From: Paracoccaceae bacterium
Lineage (GTDB): Bacteria > Pseudomonadota > Alphaproteobacteria > Rhodobacterales > Rhodobacteraceae
Assembly: GCA_024742695.1 (NCBI GenBank)
Contig: JANSXY010000001.1
Span: forward strand, 267,200-331,199
DNA: 64,000 nt
Direction of reading: 5' to 3'
The notes below the pieces were generated by a model. It worked only from the letters and a program-made list of their open reading frames with translations. It was not told where the DNA came from and ran no database searches. The position numbers were made by a program, and so were the translations under genes. Shown here one piece after another: positions 38,306-47,284 of the stretch (positions are counted from its first letter, which is position 1; every line of letters begins with the position of its first letter).

Positions 38306-39239
38306 CCTGCTGTCCACCCTCGCCGCCGCCGGTTGCGGCGCGATCACCGACGGCCGCGCGACCGAGCGCGAGGCCCGGGCCGAGGCGCGCTATCCGCCTA
38401 CCGGCGGGCTGATCGAGGTCGCCGGGCGCACGGTTCATGCCGACCAGCGCGGATCGGGGCCGGACGTGGTGCTGATCCACGGCGCCTCGGGAAATACCCG
38501 TGACTTCACCTTCGCGCTGGCCGACGTTCTGGCGCGCGAGTTCCGGGTCACCGCCTTCGACCGGCCGGGCCTGGGCTGGTCCGATCCGGCGGGCGAGGCC
38601 GGCATCAGCCCGCTGGTGCAGGCCGAGATCCTGCGCGCCGCGGCGGCCGAGATGGGCATCCGCCGGCCGGTGGTGGTGGGCCACAGCTATGGCGGCGCGG
38701 TGGCGATGGCCTGGGCGCTGGGCGATCCGGCCGGCACCGGCGCGGTGGTGTCGCTGGCCGGCGCGACGATGCCCTGGCCCGGCGGGCTGGGGCCGTGGTA
38801 CACGCTGGCCTCGTCGGACCTTGGCGGGGCGACGGTGATCCCGCTGATCTCCGCCTTCGTGCCCGAACGCCGCGCCGGGTCGGCGATCGCGACGATCTTC
38901 GCGCCCGACCCGGTGCCCGAGGGCTATGCCGACTACGTCGGCGCGGGCCTGACGCTGCGGCGCGAGACGCTGCGCACCAACGCGCGCCAGGTGAACGGGC
39001 TGAAACCCTACCTGCAACGGATGTCGGCGGCCTATCCCGATCTCGCCCTGCCGGTCGAGATCGTGCATGGCACCGCCGACGAGATCGTGCCGCACAAGGT
39101 TCATGCCGGGCCGATGGCCGACTTGCTGCCGGACGCGCGGCTGACGCTGATCGAGGATGCCGGCCACATGATCCATCATTCCCGACCCGACGCGGTGATC
39201 GCCGCGATCCGCCGCGCCGCCACCCGCGCGGCGCGCTGA
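38277..39239 (+). CDS. Alpha/beta-hydrolase lipoprotein
   Basis: A 320-residue hydrolase from the ATG at 38277, overlapping the metA 3' end by 29 bp in another frame. The N-terminus [20 protein letters not shown] is a lipoprotein signal with Cys20. Catalytic elements are HGASGN (oxyanion loop), Ser137 in GHSYGG, Asp in [10 protein letters not shown] and His in AGHMIHH. Substrate is unknown; esterase, lipase or haloperoxidase-like roles are all possible. The membrane anchoring is unusual for this fold. Confidence 0.9.
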   Translation: MTLPRLAALSLLSTLAAAGCGAITDGRATEREARAEARYPPTGGLIEVAGRTVHADQRGSGPDVVLIHGASGNTRDFTFALADVLAREFRVTAFDRPGLGWSDPAGEAGISPLVQAEILRAAAAEMGIRRPVVVGHSYGGAVAMAWALGDPAGTGAVVSLAGATMPWPGGLGPWYTLASSDLGGATVIPLISAFVPERRAGSAIATIFAPDPVPEGYADYVGAGLTLRRETLRTNARQVNGLKPYLQRMSAAYPDLALPVEIVHGTADEIVPHKVHAGPMADLLPDARLTLIEDAGHMIHHSRPDAVIAAIRRAATRAAR

Positions 39240-39296
39240 GCCCCGGTTGCCTCCGGGGCCGCTTCGGGGATACTCACGGGATCAGGAGGCCCCGAC

Positions 39297-40166
39297 ATGA
39301 CCCTGCCCTTCGACGGCGCGATCAGCGCCTTCGCCGAGACCGGCGCACCCGCCAAGATCCGCCGCCAGCTTGACGGCGCGGACGACAACGACATCGTCAC
39401 GCCCGGATATCCCTACGACAAGGCGATGAAGAAGGGCGACTACACCGATCAGATGGACGCGCTTCAGATCGAGCTGGTGAAAATGCAGTCCGACCTCAAG
39501 GCCAGCGGCAAACGGCTCGCCGTGGTGTTCGAGGGCCGCGACACCGCCGGCAAGGGCGGCACCATCGGCCGGATGCGGGAAAACCTGAACCCGCGGGTCT
39601 GCACCGTCGTGGCGCTGCCGAAACCGACCGAGCGCGAGGCCGGGCAATGGTATTTCCAGCGTTATGTCGACTGGCTGCCCTCGGCCGGCGAGATCGCGCT
39701 GTTCGACCGGTCCTGGTACAATCGCGGCATCGTCGAACATGTCTTCGGCTTCTGCACCCCAGACGAGCGCGCGCATTTCTTCCGGCAGTTGCCGGATTTC
39801 GAGCGGATGCTGGTCGACGAGGGGATCGTTCTGGTGAAGATCTGGCTTGCCGTCGGCCGCGCCGAGCAGCTGCGCCGGATGATCGCCCGTGAACGTGACC
39901 CGCTCAAGCAGTGGAAGCTGTCGCAGATCGATGTCGACGGGCTGTCGCGCTGGGATGCCTATACCGAGGCGATCGGCGAAACCCTGATGCTCAGCCACAC
40001 CGCCCATGCGCCATGGACGGTGATCCGGTCGGACGACAAGCGCCGGGCGCGGCTGGCCGCGATCCGCGCCGTGCTGGGCCGGATCGACTATGCCGGGCGC
40101 GACGCCGGCGTTGTCGGCACGCCCGATGCGGAGATCTGCGGCGATCCAACGATGCTCGATGGCTAA
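39297..40166 (+). CDS. ppk2: Polyphosphate kinase 2
   Basis: A 289-residue PPK2 enzyme transferring phosphate between polyphosphate and nucleotides. Walker A is [11 protein letters not shown] (78-88), the lid and Walker B regions are [20 protein letters not shown] and [10 protein letters not shown], and [19 protein letters not shown] is the C-terminal signature. Single-domain length suggests a nucleoside-diphosphate-phosphorylating (class I) enzyme. Its last 8 bp overlap the start of a TetR-family gene in another frame. Confidence 0.95.
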   Translation: MTLPFDGAISAFAETGAPAKIRRQLDGADDNDIVTPGYPYDKAMKKGDYTDQMDALQIELVKMQSDLKASGKRLAVVFEGRDTAGKGGTIGRMRENLNPRVCTVVALPKPTEREAGQWYFQRYVDWLPSAGEIALFDRSWYNRGIVEHVFGFCTPDERAHFFRQLPDFERMLVDEGIVLVKIWLAVGRAEQLRRMIARERDPLKQWKLSQIDVDGLSRWDAYTEAIGETLMLSHTAHAPWTVIRSDDKRRARLAAIRAVLGRIDYAGRDAGVVGTPDAEICGDPTMLDG

Positions 40167-40776
40167 GCAGGGCTACCATCACGGCAACCTGCGCCAGGCG
40201 CTGGTCGACGCGGCGCTCGACCTGATCGAGAGCCGGGGGCCGCAGGCCTTCACGCTGAGCGAGGCGGCGAAGGCCGCCGGGGTGACCCCGGCGGCGGTCT
40301 ACCGCCATTTCGCCGGCAAGGACGAGCTGATGGCCGAATGCGCCCGGCAGGGCTACGAGATCTTCGCCGACGTGATGGACCACGCCTTCGACGAGGGCCG
40401 CCCCTCGATCCTCGCCGCCTTCGAGGCGACGGGCCGGGCCTACCTTGCCTTCGCGCGGAAGTTTCCCGGCCACTACATCGCGATGTTCGAATCCGGCGTG
40501 TCGACCAATGCCTCGCCCGGCCTCGCCCGGGCCGCCGACCGGGCGCGCGCGGTCTTTGCCAAGTCGGCCGAGGCGCTGTGCCAGCACATCCCCGCGGGCC
40601 GGCGCCCGCCGTCGGCGATGTTTTCCGCCCATGTCTGGGCGATGAGCCATGGCATCGTGGAACTTTATGCGCGGGGCGCGCCCGGCGCGCGCTCGCCCTA
40701 CGCGCCCGAGGACCTGCTGGAAAGCGGCATTCTGATCTACCTGCGCGGCCTTGGCCTGATCCCGCCCGACAGCTGA
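40159..40776 (+). CDS. TetR-family transcriptional regulator
   Basis: A 205-residue regulator. The DNA-binding domain is [20 protein letters not shown] followed by [20 protein letters not shown], the standard TetR helix-turn-helix. The C-terminal domain contains the WHG-like pattern [17 protein letters not shown]. It is coupled to ppk2 by an 8-bp overlap, so control of polyphosphate or energy status is a reasonable but untested inference. Its 3' end overlaps the convergent aldehyde-dehydrogenase-like gene by 40 bp. Confidence 0.92.
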   Translation: MAKQGYHHGNLRQALVDAALDLIESRGPQAFTLSEAAKAAGVTPAAVYRHFAGKDELMAECARQGYEIFADVMDHAFDEGRPSILAAFEATGRAYLAFARKFPGHYIAMFESGVSTNASPGLARAADRARAVFAKSAEALCQHIPAGRRPPSAMFSAHVWAMSHGIVELYARGAPGARSPYAPEDLLESGILIYLRGLGLIPPDS

Positions 40777-41336
40777 CCGGCGGGCCAGACGCGGCCGATC
40801 CCCGGATGCGCGGCCAGCGCGCGGGCGGCGGCCGCGTCGCCGTGGATCAGGTTCAGCCAGCCCGGCGGCAGGCCCGCGCCATGCAGCGCCATCGCCAGCC
40901 GCACCGCCGGCAGCGGGGCCCGGGGATCGGGCATCATGACCAGCGCCAGATCGGCCGCGAGCAGGCGCAGCACCGCCGCCGCGACCGTCGCCGCCGGCAC
41001 CTCCCGCCGGACGATCACCGCACAGGTCCGGCCGCTGCCGTCCGGCACCGTGTCGGCGTCGTCGGCCTCGACCGGCCCCGGCACCTCGGCCGCCAGCGCC
41101 GCCGCCGCACGGCCCAGAACGGCGCGGCGCTCGACATCGGCAAGGCCGGCCAGACCCTCGGCCGCCCGGCGCGCCGCGTCCACGGCCCGGGTGATATCTG
41201 CCGGAGCGGCGAAGACAAGCGTGCCGCCCACGCCCGCCGCCGGATCGAAGAAGCCGGCATTCCGGGTGCCCAGCGGCGCGACCCAGGCGCCGCCGACATA
41301 GTGGGTGATCAGGATCTCGGGCAGATCGTCGCGCAT
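40737..41336 (-). CDS. Truncated aldehyde-dehydrogenase-like protein
   Basis: A 199-residue protein resembling only the N-terminal NAD-binding part of aldehyde dehydrogenases: THYVGGAWVAP, PADITRAVDAARRAAEGLAG, then HGAGLPPGWLNLIHGD and [16 protein letters not shown]. The segment between is shortened, and the catalytic domain with the active-site Glu and Cys is absent; a stop follows soon after the GxxxxG-like region. It is either a degenerate gene or a repurposed domain. Base composition matches the neighbours, and the frame is clean. Confidence 0.6.
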   Translation of the reverse strand: MRDDLPEILITHYVGGAWVAPLGTRNAGFFDPAAGVGGTLVFAAPADITRAVDAARRAAEGLAGLADVERRAVLGRAAAALAAEVPGPVEADDADTVPDGSGRTCAVIVRREVPAATVAAAVLRLLAADLALVMMPDPRAPLPAVRLAMALHGAGLPPGWLNLIHGDAAAARALAAHPGIGRVWPAGQLSGGIRPRPRR

Positions 41337-41379
41337 CGGCCGACCCTAGCATCGCGACGCACGGCGCGAAACGCCGCTG

Positions 41380-42774
41380 CTAGACCGGCAGATCGACCGG
41401 CGGGCGACTGAGCAGCCGCGCCAGCGTGGCCAGCGCGTGGCCGAACCTGTCGTCCGTCTCCGCGCCCGACAGCGCGATCCGCACCGCATTCGGGGCCTGC
41501 CCATGCCCCAGCGCGTATTCGTCGGCCGAGCGCACCAGCACCCCCGCCGCCTCCGCCTCGCGCGCGAAGGTCGAAGCGCGCCAACCCCGCGGCAGTCTCA
41601 GCCAAAGAAACGACAGCCCCGGCTGCCAGGACAGGTCGTAGCCGTCCAGCGCCGCCACCGCCATGTCCAGCCGCGCCGCGAAAACCTGCTGCACCGCGGC
41701 CCGGATCCGCTGCACCGCGCCGGACTCGATCAGATCGGTCGCGATCGCGGTGACCGGCCGCGACAACCCGAAATACGCGTGCTGGGCGGTCAGCCGCCCG
41801 GTTTCGCCCATGCCCGTGGGGCAAAGGATCCAGCCCAGCCGCAACCCGGCCGAGACGGTCTTGGACAGGCTCCCGACATGCCAGACCCGTTCCGGCGCCA
41901 ACGCGCGCAGCGCCGGCAGGCTGGGCCGGGCGACGGAATAGCAATCGTCGTCGATGATCTGAAGGTCATGCGCCCGCGCGACCGCCACGATCTCGTCGCG
42001 GCGGCGGGCCGACATCCGCGCGGTGGTGGGGTTCTGCGCCTCCGGCGTCAGGCAGACGATCCGCCCGCCCCAGCGCCGGCAGGCGGCATCGAGCGCGTCG
42101 GCGCGCATCCCGTCGCCGTCAAGCGCGATCGGCACCACGTCGGCCCGGACCAGCCGCGCGGCGTGCCGGATGCCGGGATAGGCCAGTTCCTCGGCGAAGA
42201 TCACCGGGCGTTCGCCGGTCAGGCAGCATTGGAACACGATGTTCAGAGCGTTCTGCCCGCCATGCGTCAGCACGAGGTCGTCGGCGCCGGCAGGGCCCAG
42301 GTCACGCTCGGCGATCAGCCCGGCGACGGCCTCGCGCGCCGGCCGGTCGCGGCGCAGGCTGGGATAGTCCAGCCAGTCGAGCGCGATCCCGTCGGCGGAG
42401 CGCCGCATCGCCTGCGCGATCGCCTCGGCCTGTCCGACATCGGGCAGTTCCGGCGAGCGCAGGTCCACCGCGCCGCCGTGCCCGCCATCGGGCACCAGCG
42501 ACTGGTCCGGCCCGATCCGCGGCTGCTGTGCGGCGACGAAGGTGCCGCGCCCGACGGCGGCCTGCAACAGCCCCTCGCCGGTGACGATCTGGTAGGCCCG
42601 CGCCACGGTGCCGGGCGTCAGCCCCAGCCGCCAGGCCATGTCGCGGACCGGCGGCAGGCGGGTGCCTTCGGCCAGCACGCCCGCGCGGATCGCCTCGCGC
42701 AGCGCATGGGCGAGCGCGAGGTACTTCGGCCCGTCGAACCGCGCGAGATCGGGCTGCCAGCTTGTATCCATCAC
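41380..42774 (-). CDS. MocR/PdxR-type regulator (GntR domain plus aminotransferase domain)
   Basis: A 464-residue fusion. Residues 1-75 are a GntR winged helix (ALREAIRAGVLAEGTRLPPV and MAWRLGLTPGTVARAYQIVT). The rest is a class I/II aminotransferase fold with the PLP lysine in VGSLSKTVSAGLRLGW and LTPEAQNPTT. MocR proteins sense amino acids or PLP and usually activate a divergent gene. The divergent gene here is only a DUF1127 protein. The spacer carries three TTGTAY boxes fitting MocR half-sites. Confidence 0.93.
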   Translation of the reverse strand: MMDTSWQPDLARFDGPKYLALAHALREAIRAGVLAEGTRLPPVRDMAWRLGLTPGTVARAYQIVTGEGLLQAAVGRGTFVAAQQPRIGPDQSLVPDGGHGGAVDLRSPELPDVGQAEAIAQAMRRSADGIALDWLDYPSLRRDRPAREAVAGLIAERDLGPAGADDLVLTHGGQNALNIVFQCCLTGERPVIFAEELAYPGIRHAARLVRADVVPIALDGDGMRADALDAACRRWGGRIVCLTPEAQNPTTARMSARRRDEIVAVARAHDLQIIDDDCYSVARPSLPALRALAPERVWHVGSLSKTVSAGLRLGWILCPTGMGETGRLTAQHAYFGLSRPVTAIATDLIESGAVQRIRAAVQQVFAARLDMAVAALDGYDLSWQPGLSFLWLRLPRGWRASTFAREAEAAGVLVRSADEYALGHGQAPNAVRIALSGAETDDRFGHALATLARLLSRPPVDLPV

Positions 42775-42793
42775 AATGTTTCTCTGGACCGCT

Positions 42794-42848
42794 TTGTACA
42801 GATATTGTACCCGTCATTCTAACGGCTCAATTCGATTGTATCAATACA
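42794..42848. promoter_or_regulatory. Candidate MocR operator boxes
   Basis: TTGTAC occurs at 42794-42799 and 42805-42810, an 11-bp repeat (one helical turn). TTGTAT follows at 42836, inside the palindrome TGTATCAATACA (42837-42848). The spacer is only 87 bp and separates the MocR gene from the divergent DUF1127 gene, so the boxes could serve both promoters. Confidence 0.6.
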
Positions 42849-42861
42849 GAAAGGTGCAGCC

Positions 42862-43056
42862 ATGCGTGCGATGACCCTGACGCTCCCGTTCTTCGGACCC
42901 GCCGGCCTGTCCCCGATCGCGCTGATTCTGGGCTGGCAGGCACGGGGGGCCAGCCGCGCCGCGCTATCCCGGCTCGATGCCCGGCTTCTGGACGACGCCG
43001 GCATCAGCCCCGAGGCGGCGGCGCGAGAGGCCGCCAAACCCCTTTGGCTGGCATGA
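42862..43056 (+). CDS. DUF1127 small protein
   Basis: A 64-residue protein. The C-terminal half LSRLDARLLDDAGISPEAAA is the DUF1127 signature, a short Arg-rich helical domain. Small DUF1127 proteins in alphaproteobacteria influence phosphate or carbon metabolism and can bind RNA; in Rhodobacter sphaeroides the sRNA-linked CcaF1 belongs here. The ATG at 42862 has AAAGG upstream. It is divergent from the MocR gene and is followed by two hairpins, the second an intrinsic terminator. Confidence 0.85.
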   Translation: MRAMTLTLPFFGPAGLSPIALILGWQARGASRAALSRLDARLLDDAGISPEAAAREAAKPLWLA

Positions 43057-43091
43057 AAACACCCCCGCCCGGTTCCGGGCGGAGGTGTCGT

Positions 43092-43117
43092 GGGCCGGGC
43101 GCGCGCCCGGCCCTTTT
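43092..43117 (+). terminator. Intrinsic terminator after the DUF1127 gene
   Basis: A strong stem GGGCCGGGC / GCCCGGCCC (43092-43113) is followed by TTTT. A separate weaker hairpin (ACACCCCCGCCCGG / CCGGGCGGAGGTGT) lies directly upstream at 43068-43088. Confidence 0.8.
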
Positions 43118-43132
43118 CCGTTTCGCGGCGGC

Positions 43133-43390
43133 TCAGCCCGCGACCGCCTCGATCGCGATCGCGCGCTTCTTCAACTCGCTGTAGAGCGCGGGCAGCACCC
43201 GCGTCTGGTTGACCGCGCTGCGCAGCGCGTCGCCGATATCGTCAGTGTCATAGCGGCTGGTGACGACCCGGAACACGAGGCGCCGGGTGACGCCGTCGTC
43301 ATAGACGATCTCGATCCCGCCGGATCGGCCTTGGCGCAAACCAAGGAAATCAAAGCCCCCGGAGGAGCTGTGGTAGACAGATGGGGCCAT
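43133..43390 (-). CDS. Hypothetical protein, 85 residues
   Basis: Starts MAPSVYHSSSGGFDFLGLRQ and ends KKRAIAIEAVAG. The middle is beta-rich (GGIEIVYDDGVTRRLVFRVV), and the C-terminus is helical (DDIGDALRSAVNQTRVLPAL). I do not recognise a family. It is supported by a clean frame with normal codon use, by a terminator between it and the convergent DUF1127 gene, and by promoter-like TTGACC boxes upstream. Confidence 0.6.
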   Translation of the reverse strand: MAPSVYHSSSGGFDFLGLRQGRSGGIEIVYDDGVTRRLVFRVVTSRYDTDDIGDALRSAVNQTRVLPALYSELKKRAIAIEAVAG

Positions 43391-43426
43391 TTCGACTGCT
43401 CGATTTTTTTGTTGGCTCTGGCGGAA

Positions 43427-43490
43427 TGGTTAACCAAGCCTTTCGGCGGGTCAATAAGGCGCCACCACACGCCCGCGTGAGCGGGTCAAT
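43427..43490 (-). promoter_or_regulatory. Promoter-like repeats upstream of the 85-residue protein
   Basis: The 10-mer GCGGGTCAAT occurs at 43446-43455 and 43481-43490. Read leftward each supplies a TTGACC hexamer. The nearer one is followed after 16 bp by TAACCA (43432-43427), within the palindrome GGTTAACC. Confidence 0.35.
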
Positions 43491-43508
43491 CCTGCAACAT
43501 GTCGAAAA

Positions 43509-43541
43509 GGAAAAGAAAACGGCCCCACGAGGGGGCCGTTT
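43509..43541 (-). terminator. Intrinsic terminator of rplM-rpsI
   Basis: Read leftward: a stem AACGGCCCC / GGGGCCGTT with loop CTCGT, then TTTTCTTTTCC. It lies 20 bp after the rpsI stop, where a ribosomal-protein operon terminator is expected. Confidence 0.85.
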
Positions 43542-43561
43542 CGGAAGCTTTCGGGAAGCGA

Positions 43562-44050
43562 TCAGCGCTTCGAGAACTGGAAGCTCCGGCGCGCCTTGCG
43601 CTTGCCGTATTTCTTCCGCTCCACCACCCGGCTGTCGCGGGTCAGGAAACCGGCGGCCTTCAGCGGCGCGCGCAGGCTGGGTTCGTAAAGCTGCAGCGCC
43701 CGCGAGATGCCGTGCTTGACCGCGCCGGCCTGGCCCGAAAGCCCGCCGCCCGCGACCGTCGCCATCACGTCGAACTCGCCCTCGACCCCGGCCACCGTGA
43801 ACGGCTGGCGCAGGATCATCTGCAACACCGGGCGGGCGAAGTAGACCTTCATCTCCTTGCCGTTCACCGTGACCTTGCCGGAACCCGGCTTGATCCAGAC
43901 GCGGGCCACCGCGTCCTTGCGCTTGCCGGTGGCATAGGCGCGGCCCAGGCCGTCGCGCTGCGGCGCGCGCGCCGGGGCGGCCTCGGCCACGGGCGCGTCG
44001 CCGGAGACGGCCGATTTCAGCTCCTCGAGGGATTTCAGATCATCGGCCAT
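43562..44050 (-). CDS. rpsI: 30S ribosomal protein S9
   Basis: A 162-residue protein with a short acidic/Ala-rich N-terminal extension ([20 protein letters not shown]) typical of alphaproteobacteria. The S9 core has [38 protein letters not shown] and the basic tail ending FQFSKR, which reaches the P-site tRNA. It starts 1 bp after the rplM stop, in one operon with it, followed by a clear terminator. Confidence 0.98.
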   Translation of the reverse strand: MADDLKSLEELKSAVSGDAPVAEAAPARAPQRDGLGRAYATGKRKDAVARVWIKPGSGKVTVNGKEMKVYFARPVLQMILRQPFTVAGVEGEFDVMATVAGGGLSGQAGAVKHGISRALQLYEPSLRAPLKAAGFLTRDSRVVERKKYGKRKARRSFQFSKR

Positions 44051-44051
44051 G

Positions 44052-44516
44052 TCACGCGCTCCGGGTGTTTTTCGGGTTCATCGACTTGACGTCGAGCACT
44101 TCGGGCTGCTGCGCCTCGTGCGGATGCTCGGCCCCGGCATAGACGCGCAGGTTCGACATCTGCTGACGGCCCAGCCGGTTGCGGGTGATCATCCGCTCCA
44201 CCGCCTTGTAGACCACGCGCTCGGGATGCGCCCCATCGAGGATCTGGGCCGCCGTGCGGCTCTTGATCCCGCCGGGATGGCCGGTGTGCCAGTAGTAGGT
44301 CTTGTCGGCCCGCTTGCGGCCGGTCATCTGCACCTTGTCGGCGTTGATGACGATCACGTTGTCGCCCATGTCCATATGCGGCGTGAAGGTCGGCTTATGC
44401 TTGCCGCGCAGGCGGTTCGCGACGATCGTGGCGAGGCGGCCGAGAACGACGCCCTCGGCATCGATCACGATCCACTTCTTCTCGATGTCCGCAGGTGTTG
44501 CGGTAAAGGTCTTCAT
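44052..44516 (-). CDS. rplM: 50S ribosomal protein L13
   Basis: A 154-residue protein starting [20 protein letters not shown], with [38 protein letters not shown] and [17 protein letters not shown], all L13 signatures. It is the first gene of rplM-rpsI. The 187-bp leader to the next gene contains no recognised ribosomal autoregulatory structure, though A/T-rich promoter-like sequence is seen around 44620-44665. Confidence 0.98.
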   Translation of the reverse strand: MKTFTATPADIEKKWIVIDAEGVVLGRLATIVANRLRGKHKPTFTPHMDMGDNVIVINADKVQMTGRKRADKTYYWHTGHPGGIKSRTAAQILDGAHPERVVYKAVERMITRNRLGRQQMSNLRVYAGAEHPHEAQQPEVLDVKSMNPKNTRSA

Positions 44517-44703
44517 GTCCTGGCCCTTCGGCTGGTATTTGTCGGGGCCGATCTGGCCCGCGGTTCGGATGCGGCTGTTTCGTGGATTTCCGCGCCCCGG
44601 TCAAGGGGTAGGAGCAGAAAAGTATCGTTCTGAATCAGTGGCTTGAAGTAACGGTATTTATTTACCCCAGCCGCGACGCCCGCAAGACCGCCGGAACCGC
44701 CGG

Positions 44704-45126
44704 TTACGCGCCGGCCGGCGGGATCGAGTAGGTCAGGCTGGCACGGGCCACCGGCTCCGCCACCCCGTCGCTGTAGATCAGCACGTCGCCGACCGCCAGG
44801 ACCCGGCCCAGCTTGAGGATCCGCGCCCGCGCGACAAGGCCGGCCCCGGCGGCGGGCTTGCGCATGAAGTCGATCGCGGCATTCGTGGTCACCGCCAGCG
44901 CCACCGGCCCGATCCGGGCGAGGATCGCCAGGTAGATCGCCACGTCGGCCAGCGCGAAGAGCGACGGGCCCGACACCGTGCCGCCGGGGCGCAGGTGGCG
45001 GTCGGCCACCGCCATGCGCACCACGGTTTCCGCCGTGTCCGCCGCCTCGATGCGGAAATCGCCCGCCACCTGCGGAAATTCCCGGTGCAGGAAGGTTTCG
45101 AGTTCGGCGGGTGTCATCGCTGGCAT
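44704..45126 (-). CDS. PaaI-family hotdog-fold thioesterase
   Basis: A 140-residue thioesterase from the ATG at 45126 (GGAG upstream). HLRPGGTVSGPSLFALADVA is the conserved hotdog helix, with the catalytic acid expected near ADVA. It continues with TTNAAIDFMRKPAAGAGLVA and ends YSIPPAGA. It hydrolyses acyl-CoA thioesters of unknown chain type. It is divergent from an enoyl-CoA hydratase gene with 55 bp between the starts, suggesting related regulation. Confidence 0.9.
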   Translation of the reverse strand: MPAMTPAELETFLHREFPQVAGDFRIEAADTAETVVRMAVADRHLRPGGTVSGPSLFALADVAIYLAILARIGPVALAVTTNAAIDFMRKPAAGAGLVARARILKLGRVLAVGDVLIYSDGVAEPVARASLTYSIPPAGA

Positions 45127-45181
45127 CTTTAAACTCCGTCCATGGCGTCCTAAGGTTTCCCGGCCAAGGGAGGATTGCAAG

Positions 45182-45973
45182 ATGACCGAGAGCCTGCTGA
45201 TCCGCGACGACGACGGCGGCATCGCGACGCTGACGATGAACGCGCCGGAGCGGCTGAACGCGCTGTCGGACGCGATGTTGGCGGCGCTGAAGGCGGAGTT
45301 CGGGCGGTTGATGGAGGATCGCACCGCCCGGGTCGTCGTGCTGCGGGGCGCGGGCAAGGCGTTCTGCGCTGGCCACGACCTGCGCGAGATGCAGGCCGGC
45401 CGGCAGGCCGAGGATGCGGGCCGGGCCTATTTCGCCGATCTGTTCGCGCGCTGCGCCGAGGTGATGCAGATGATCCCCGCCCTGCCCCAGCCGGTGGTGG
45501 CCGAGGTGCACGGCATCGCCACCGCGGCGGGCTGCCAGCTGGTCGCGACCTGCGACATGGCGGTGGCCGCCGAGGGCACGCGGTTCGGGGTGAACGGGGT
45601 GAACATCGGGCTCTTTTGCTCGACCCCGATGGTGGCGCTGAGCCGCAACGTCCATCGCAAGGTCGCCTTCGAGATGCTGACGACCGGCGAATTCATCGAC
45701 GCCGCCCGCGCCCGCGAGGTCGGCCTGGTGAACCGGGTCGTCGCGCCCGGGGCGCTGGCGGCCGAGACCCGTGCGCTGGCCGGGGTGGTGGCCGGCAAGC
45801 TTGGCGGCGCGGTGAAGATCGGCAAGCGGGCGTTCTATGACCAGATCGGGCTCGACCTTGCCGCGGCCTACGACCACACCGCGGCGGTGATGGTGGAAAA
45901 CATGTTGTGGCGCGACACCGAGGAGGGCATCCAGGCCTTCCTGGAAAAGCGCAAACCCGACTGGCAGGCCTGA
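45182..45973 (+). CDS. Enoyl-CoA hydratase/isomerase family protein
   Basis: A 263-residue crotonase-fold protein from the ATG at 45182, behind GGGAGG. Oxyanion-hole segments are GAGKAFCAGHDLREM and EVHGIATAAGCQLVATCDMA. The second acidic catalytic residue of true hydratases is not obvious after NIGLFCSTPMVALSRNV, a pattern like the ECHDC3 branch. The activity may therefore not be classical hydration. It is divergent from a PaaI-type thioesterase. Confidence 0.9.
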   Translation: MTESLLIRDDDGGIATLTMNAPERLNALSDAMLAALKAEFGRLMEDRTARVVVLRGAGKAFCAGHDLREMQAGRQAEDAGRAYFADLFARCAEVMQMIPALPQPVVAEVHGIATAAGCQLVATCDMAVAAEGTRFGVNGVNIGLFCSTPMVALSRNVHRKVAFEMLTTGEFIDAARAREVGLVNRVVAPGALAAETRALAGVVAGKLGGAVKIGKRAFYDQIGLDLAAAYDHTAAVMVENMLWRDTEEGIQAFLEKRKPDWQA

Positions 45974-45985
45974 GGCCGGCGGCGC

Positions 45986-46049
45986 GCGGGGGGCTGTCTG
46001 CCCCCCGCCGGCCTGCGGCCGCCCCCCGAGGATATTTCCGGACCAAAAT
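45986..46049. repeat. Dispersed intergenic repeat, copy 2
   Basis: Same element as at 7801-7866: GCGGGGGGCTGTCTGCCCCC, a variable GC arm, CCCCCCGAGGATATTT and GACCAAAAT. It again sits between two convergent genes (the enoyl-CoA hydratase-like gene and the MFS gene). Confidence 0.8.
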
Positions 46050-46057
46050 GGCGCCGG

Positions 46058-47284
46058 TCAGGCACCGGGGGCGAAGCGCGACACCAGCAGCCGCGCCAGC
46101 CCGAGGGCCGCGAGCGCCAGCACCAAGGCGGTAGCGGTGACCGCGACGGCGCCGCCCGCGCCCAGGATCACCGCGCCCAGCATCGGCCCGGCGGCGGTGG
46201 CCGCCAGCGCCGGGATCGACAACATGCCCGCGATCGTGCCGTAGCCCGCCTGGCCGAGCGCTTCGGCGGTCAGCATCGGGCGCAGGATCGTGACCACCCC
46301 CATCGCCGCGCCCTGCAGCGCCGCGAAGGCGAGGACGAGGCCGGGTGTCGCGCCGGCGGACAACAGGGCCAGTGCCGCCGCGACCATCGCCAGCAACGTC
46401 CAGAAGGTCGCGCGGGCGGTGCCGATCCGCGCCTCCCAGCGCATCAGCACCAGCCGGCCGGCGACCTGGGCGGGCCCGACCGTGGCCGCCGCGAGGATCG
46501 CCAGCGCCTCGGCCACGCCCTTCTCGGCGAGGATCGGGCGCAGGAACGAGATCAGCAGCCAGTGATCGAGGTTGATCAGCGCGAAAAGCAGCCCCAGCCC
46601 CCAGAACCTCGGCCGGGAGAGCGCTGCGCGCGCGGCGGCGGCATCGCCCCGCATCGCGGCCGCGCGGGTGTCGGGATCGGGCGGCGGCGCGCTGCGGCGG
46701 ATCGCCCGCGCGCCGGCGGCGTTCAGCGGCACGATCGCCGCGAAGGCCATGGCCGCCGCCGTCAGCACCGCGCCGCGCCAGCCGAAGCTGGCCGCCAGTG
46801 CCGCGCCGGCCGGAAACGCCAGTGTCGAGGCGAGGCCCGCGACCAGGGTCACCCGGATGATCGCGCGCCTTGCGGCGAGCCCGTAGCGCCGGATCAGGAA
46901 GGCGAAACAGACCTCGTAGAGGCACAGCGCCTGCGCCAGCCCCAGCCCGGCCCAGGCCGCGAGATAGTGCCAGGGCGCCCGCGCCGCCGCCAGGCCAAGC
47001 AGCGCGAGCCCGCCGATGGCGGCCCCGGCCGTCAGGATCTCGGGGCCGAGGCCCCGGTCGACGGCGCGGCCGGCCAGCGGCGCGAGAAGCGCGGAGAGGA
47101 CGATCGCCAGCGTCGGCCCGGCCGCCAGCAGTTCCGGCCGCCAGCCCAACGCGGCCTCCCAGTCCAGCACCAGCGCGGCGAAAATGTAGAAGAAACAGGC
47201 GTAGCCCAGCGTCTGGCCAAGCGCCAGCAGCCAGATCGCGCGGCCGCCCGGCCCGGCGTCCCGGCCGGGCGCAGGGCCGGTCAC
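46058..47284 (-). CDS. Major facilitator superfamily transporter
   Basis: A 408-residue protein with about twelve hydrophobic helices, including IWLLALGQTLGYACFFYIFA, LGLAQALCLYEVCFAFLIRR, LGLLFALINLDHWLLISFLR and AAMGVVTILRPMLTAEALGQ. The GTG at 47284 overlaps the stop of the upstream carboxypeptidase (GTGA), so this start is preferred. Substrate is unknown. It is the last gene of a ctaA-M32 peptidase-MFS cluster and is followed by an extragenic repeat. Confidence 0.88.
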   Translation of the reverse strand: MTGPAPGRDAGPGGRAIWLLALGQTLGYACFFYIFAALVLDWEAALGWRPELLAAGPTLAIVLSALLAPLAGRAVDRGLGPEILTAGAAIGGLALLGLAAARAPWHYLAAWAGLGLAQALCLYEVCFAFLIRRYGLAARRAIIRVTLVAGLASTLAFPAGAALAASFGWRGAVLTAAAMAFAAIVPLNAAGARAIRRSAPPPDPDTRAAAMRGDAAAARAALSRPRFWGLGLLFALINLDHWLLISFLRPILAEKGVAEALAILAAATVGPAQVAGRLVLMRWEARIGTARATFWTLLAMVAAALALLSAGATPGLVLAFAALQGAAMGVVTILRPMLTAEALGQAGYGTIAGMLSIPALAATAAGPMLGAVILGAGGAVAVTATALVLALAALGLARLLVSRFAPGA

